Shown: one piece after another, positions 6,572 through 6,673 of the stretch
Layout: each line of letters opens with the position of its first letter
Numbering within the stretch: position 1 is the stretch's first letter
DNA from: Gammaproteobacteria bacterium
Lineage (GTDB): Bacteria; Pseudomonadota; Gammaproteobacteria; JABABF01
Assembly: GCA_014238345.1 (NCBI GenBank)
Contig: JABABF010000271.1
Span: 1 to 6,673, forward strand
DNA: 6,673 nt
Reading direction: 5' to 3'
Program-made: the position numbers and the translations under genes
The notes under the pieces: model-generated
Seen by the model: the letters and a program-made list of their open reading frames with translations, nothing else
Database searches by the model: none
What the model was told of the DNA's origin: nothing

Positions 6572-6673
6572 TGGTCGTGCCAAGCAATGGACAACGAGCT
6601 CGGTGCCATCCACCATCACTATAAGCCGACTTTAGCCCAAATCTAGCACAAACTCTTTTTTGCTCTGTAGCGA
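6572..6673. repeat. Direct repeat, copy 2 (102 bases, reaches window end)
   Basis: This copy is identical to 5362-5463 in the same orientation. It ends exactly at the window edge, so its true length is unknown and may be much greater. Its left boundary (6571/6572) coincides with the point where the two spacers diverge. This is the pattern expected at the junction of a tandem duplication whose unit is 5362-6571, or where an assembly stopped in a repeat. Confidence 0.95.
6632..6673 (-). CDS. Second Rieske oxygenase gene, last 13 residues (5' part outside window)
   Basis: On the minus strand the window's right edge reads SLQSKKEFVLDLG then TAA (6632-6634), identical in protein and DNA to the end of the complete Rieske gene. 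The frame is open to the edge. By family logic this is the C-terminus of a tandem paralogue or duplicate lying immediately upstream of the complete gene, separated from it by 175 bases. Only 14 codons are visible, so it could also be a truncated remnant carried along with the repeat, or an assembly artefact. Confidence 0.55.
   Translation of the reverse strand, partial: SLQSKKEFVLDLG

Overview
The window looks like chromosomal DNA from a gammaproteobacterium, probably a free-living, moderately GC-rich one. The main evidence is the gene order dapA - bamC - purC, which is the order in E. coli and many relatives. BamC is a lipoprotein subunit of the outer-membrane assembly machine that is largely confined to this part of the Proteobacteria. 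A tRNA-Ser(CGA) follows purC. Every complete gene is on the minus strand; only the tail of folB at the left edge is on the plus strand and converges on the rest.

Layout, left to right: the 3' end of folB (dihydroneopterin aldolase, plus strand, to 215); a 277-base convergent spacer with no gene I can support; tRNA-Ser(CGA) (493-579); purC (621-1367); bamC (1400-2443, GTG start); dapA (2440-3330, overlapping bamC by 4 bases); an NAD-type short-chain dehydrogenase (3347-4123) resembling 3-alpha-hydroxysteroid dehydrogenase; a type I extradiol ring-cleavage dioxygenase of the HsaC/TesB/BphC kind (4300-5217); a KshA-like Rieske oxygenase (5422-6456); and, at the right edge, the last 13 codons of what appears to be a second Rieske gene (6632-6673). 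Transcription runs right to left, so the catabolic genes lie upstream of dapA.

The right half reads as part of a steroid (sterol or bile-acid type) catabolic cluster. The dehydrogenase would oxidise a ring hydroxyl, the KshA-like oxygenase would hydroxylate C9 and so open ring B, and the extradiol dioxygenase would cleave the aromatised ring A. This rests on recalled family resemblance and visible active-site residues; the substrate is not proven. The reductase partner, the meta-cleavage hydrolase and the other pathway genes are not in the window. The left half is housekeeping: lysine/peptidoglycan precursor synthesis, outer-membrane biogenesis and purine synthesis.

The main structural oddity is a perfect 102-base direct repeat (5362-5463 and 6572-6673, period 1210 bases). 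It covers the last 14 codons of the Rieske gene including the stop, plus 60 bases downstream. The second copy runs off the end of the window, which implies a tandem duplication of the Rieske gene or an assembly fork at a repeat. I see no CRISPR array, transposase, phage gene or toxin-antitoxin pair, and no convincing wholly new system.
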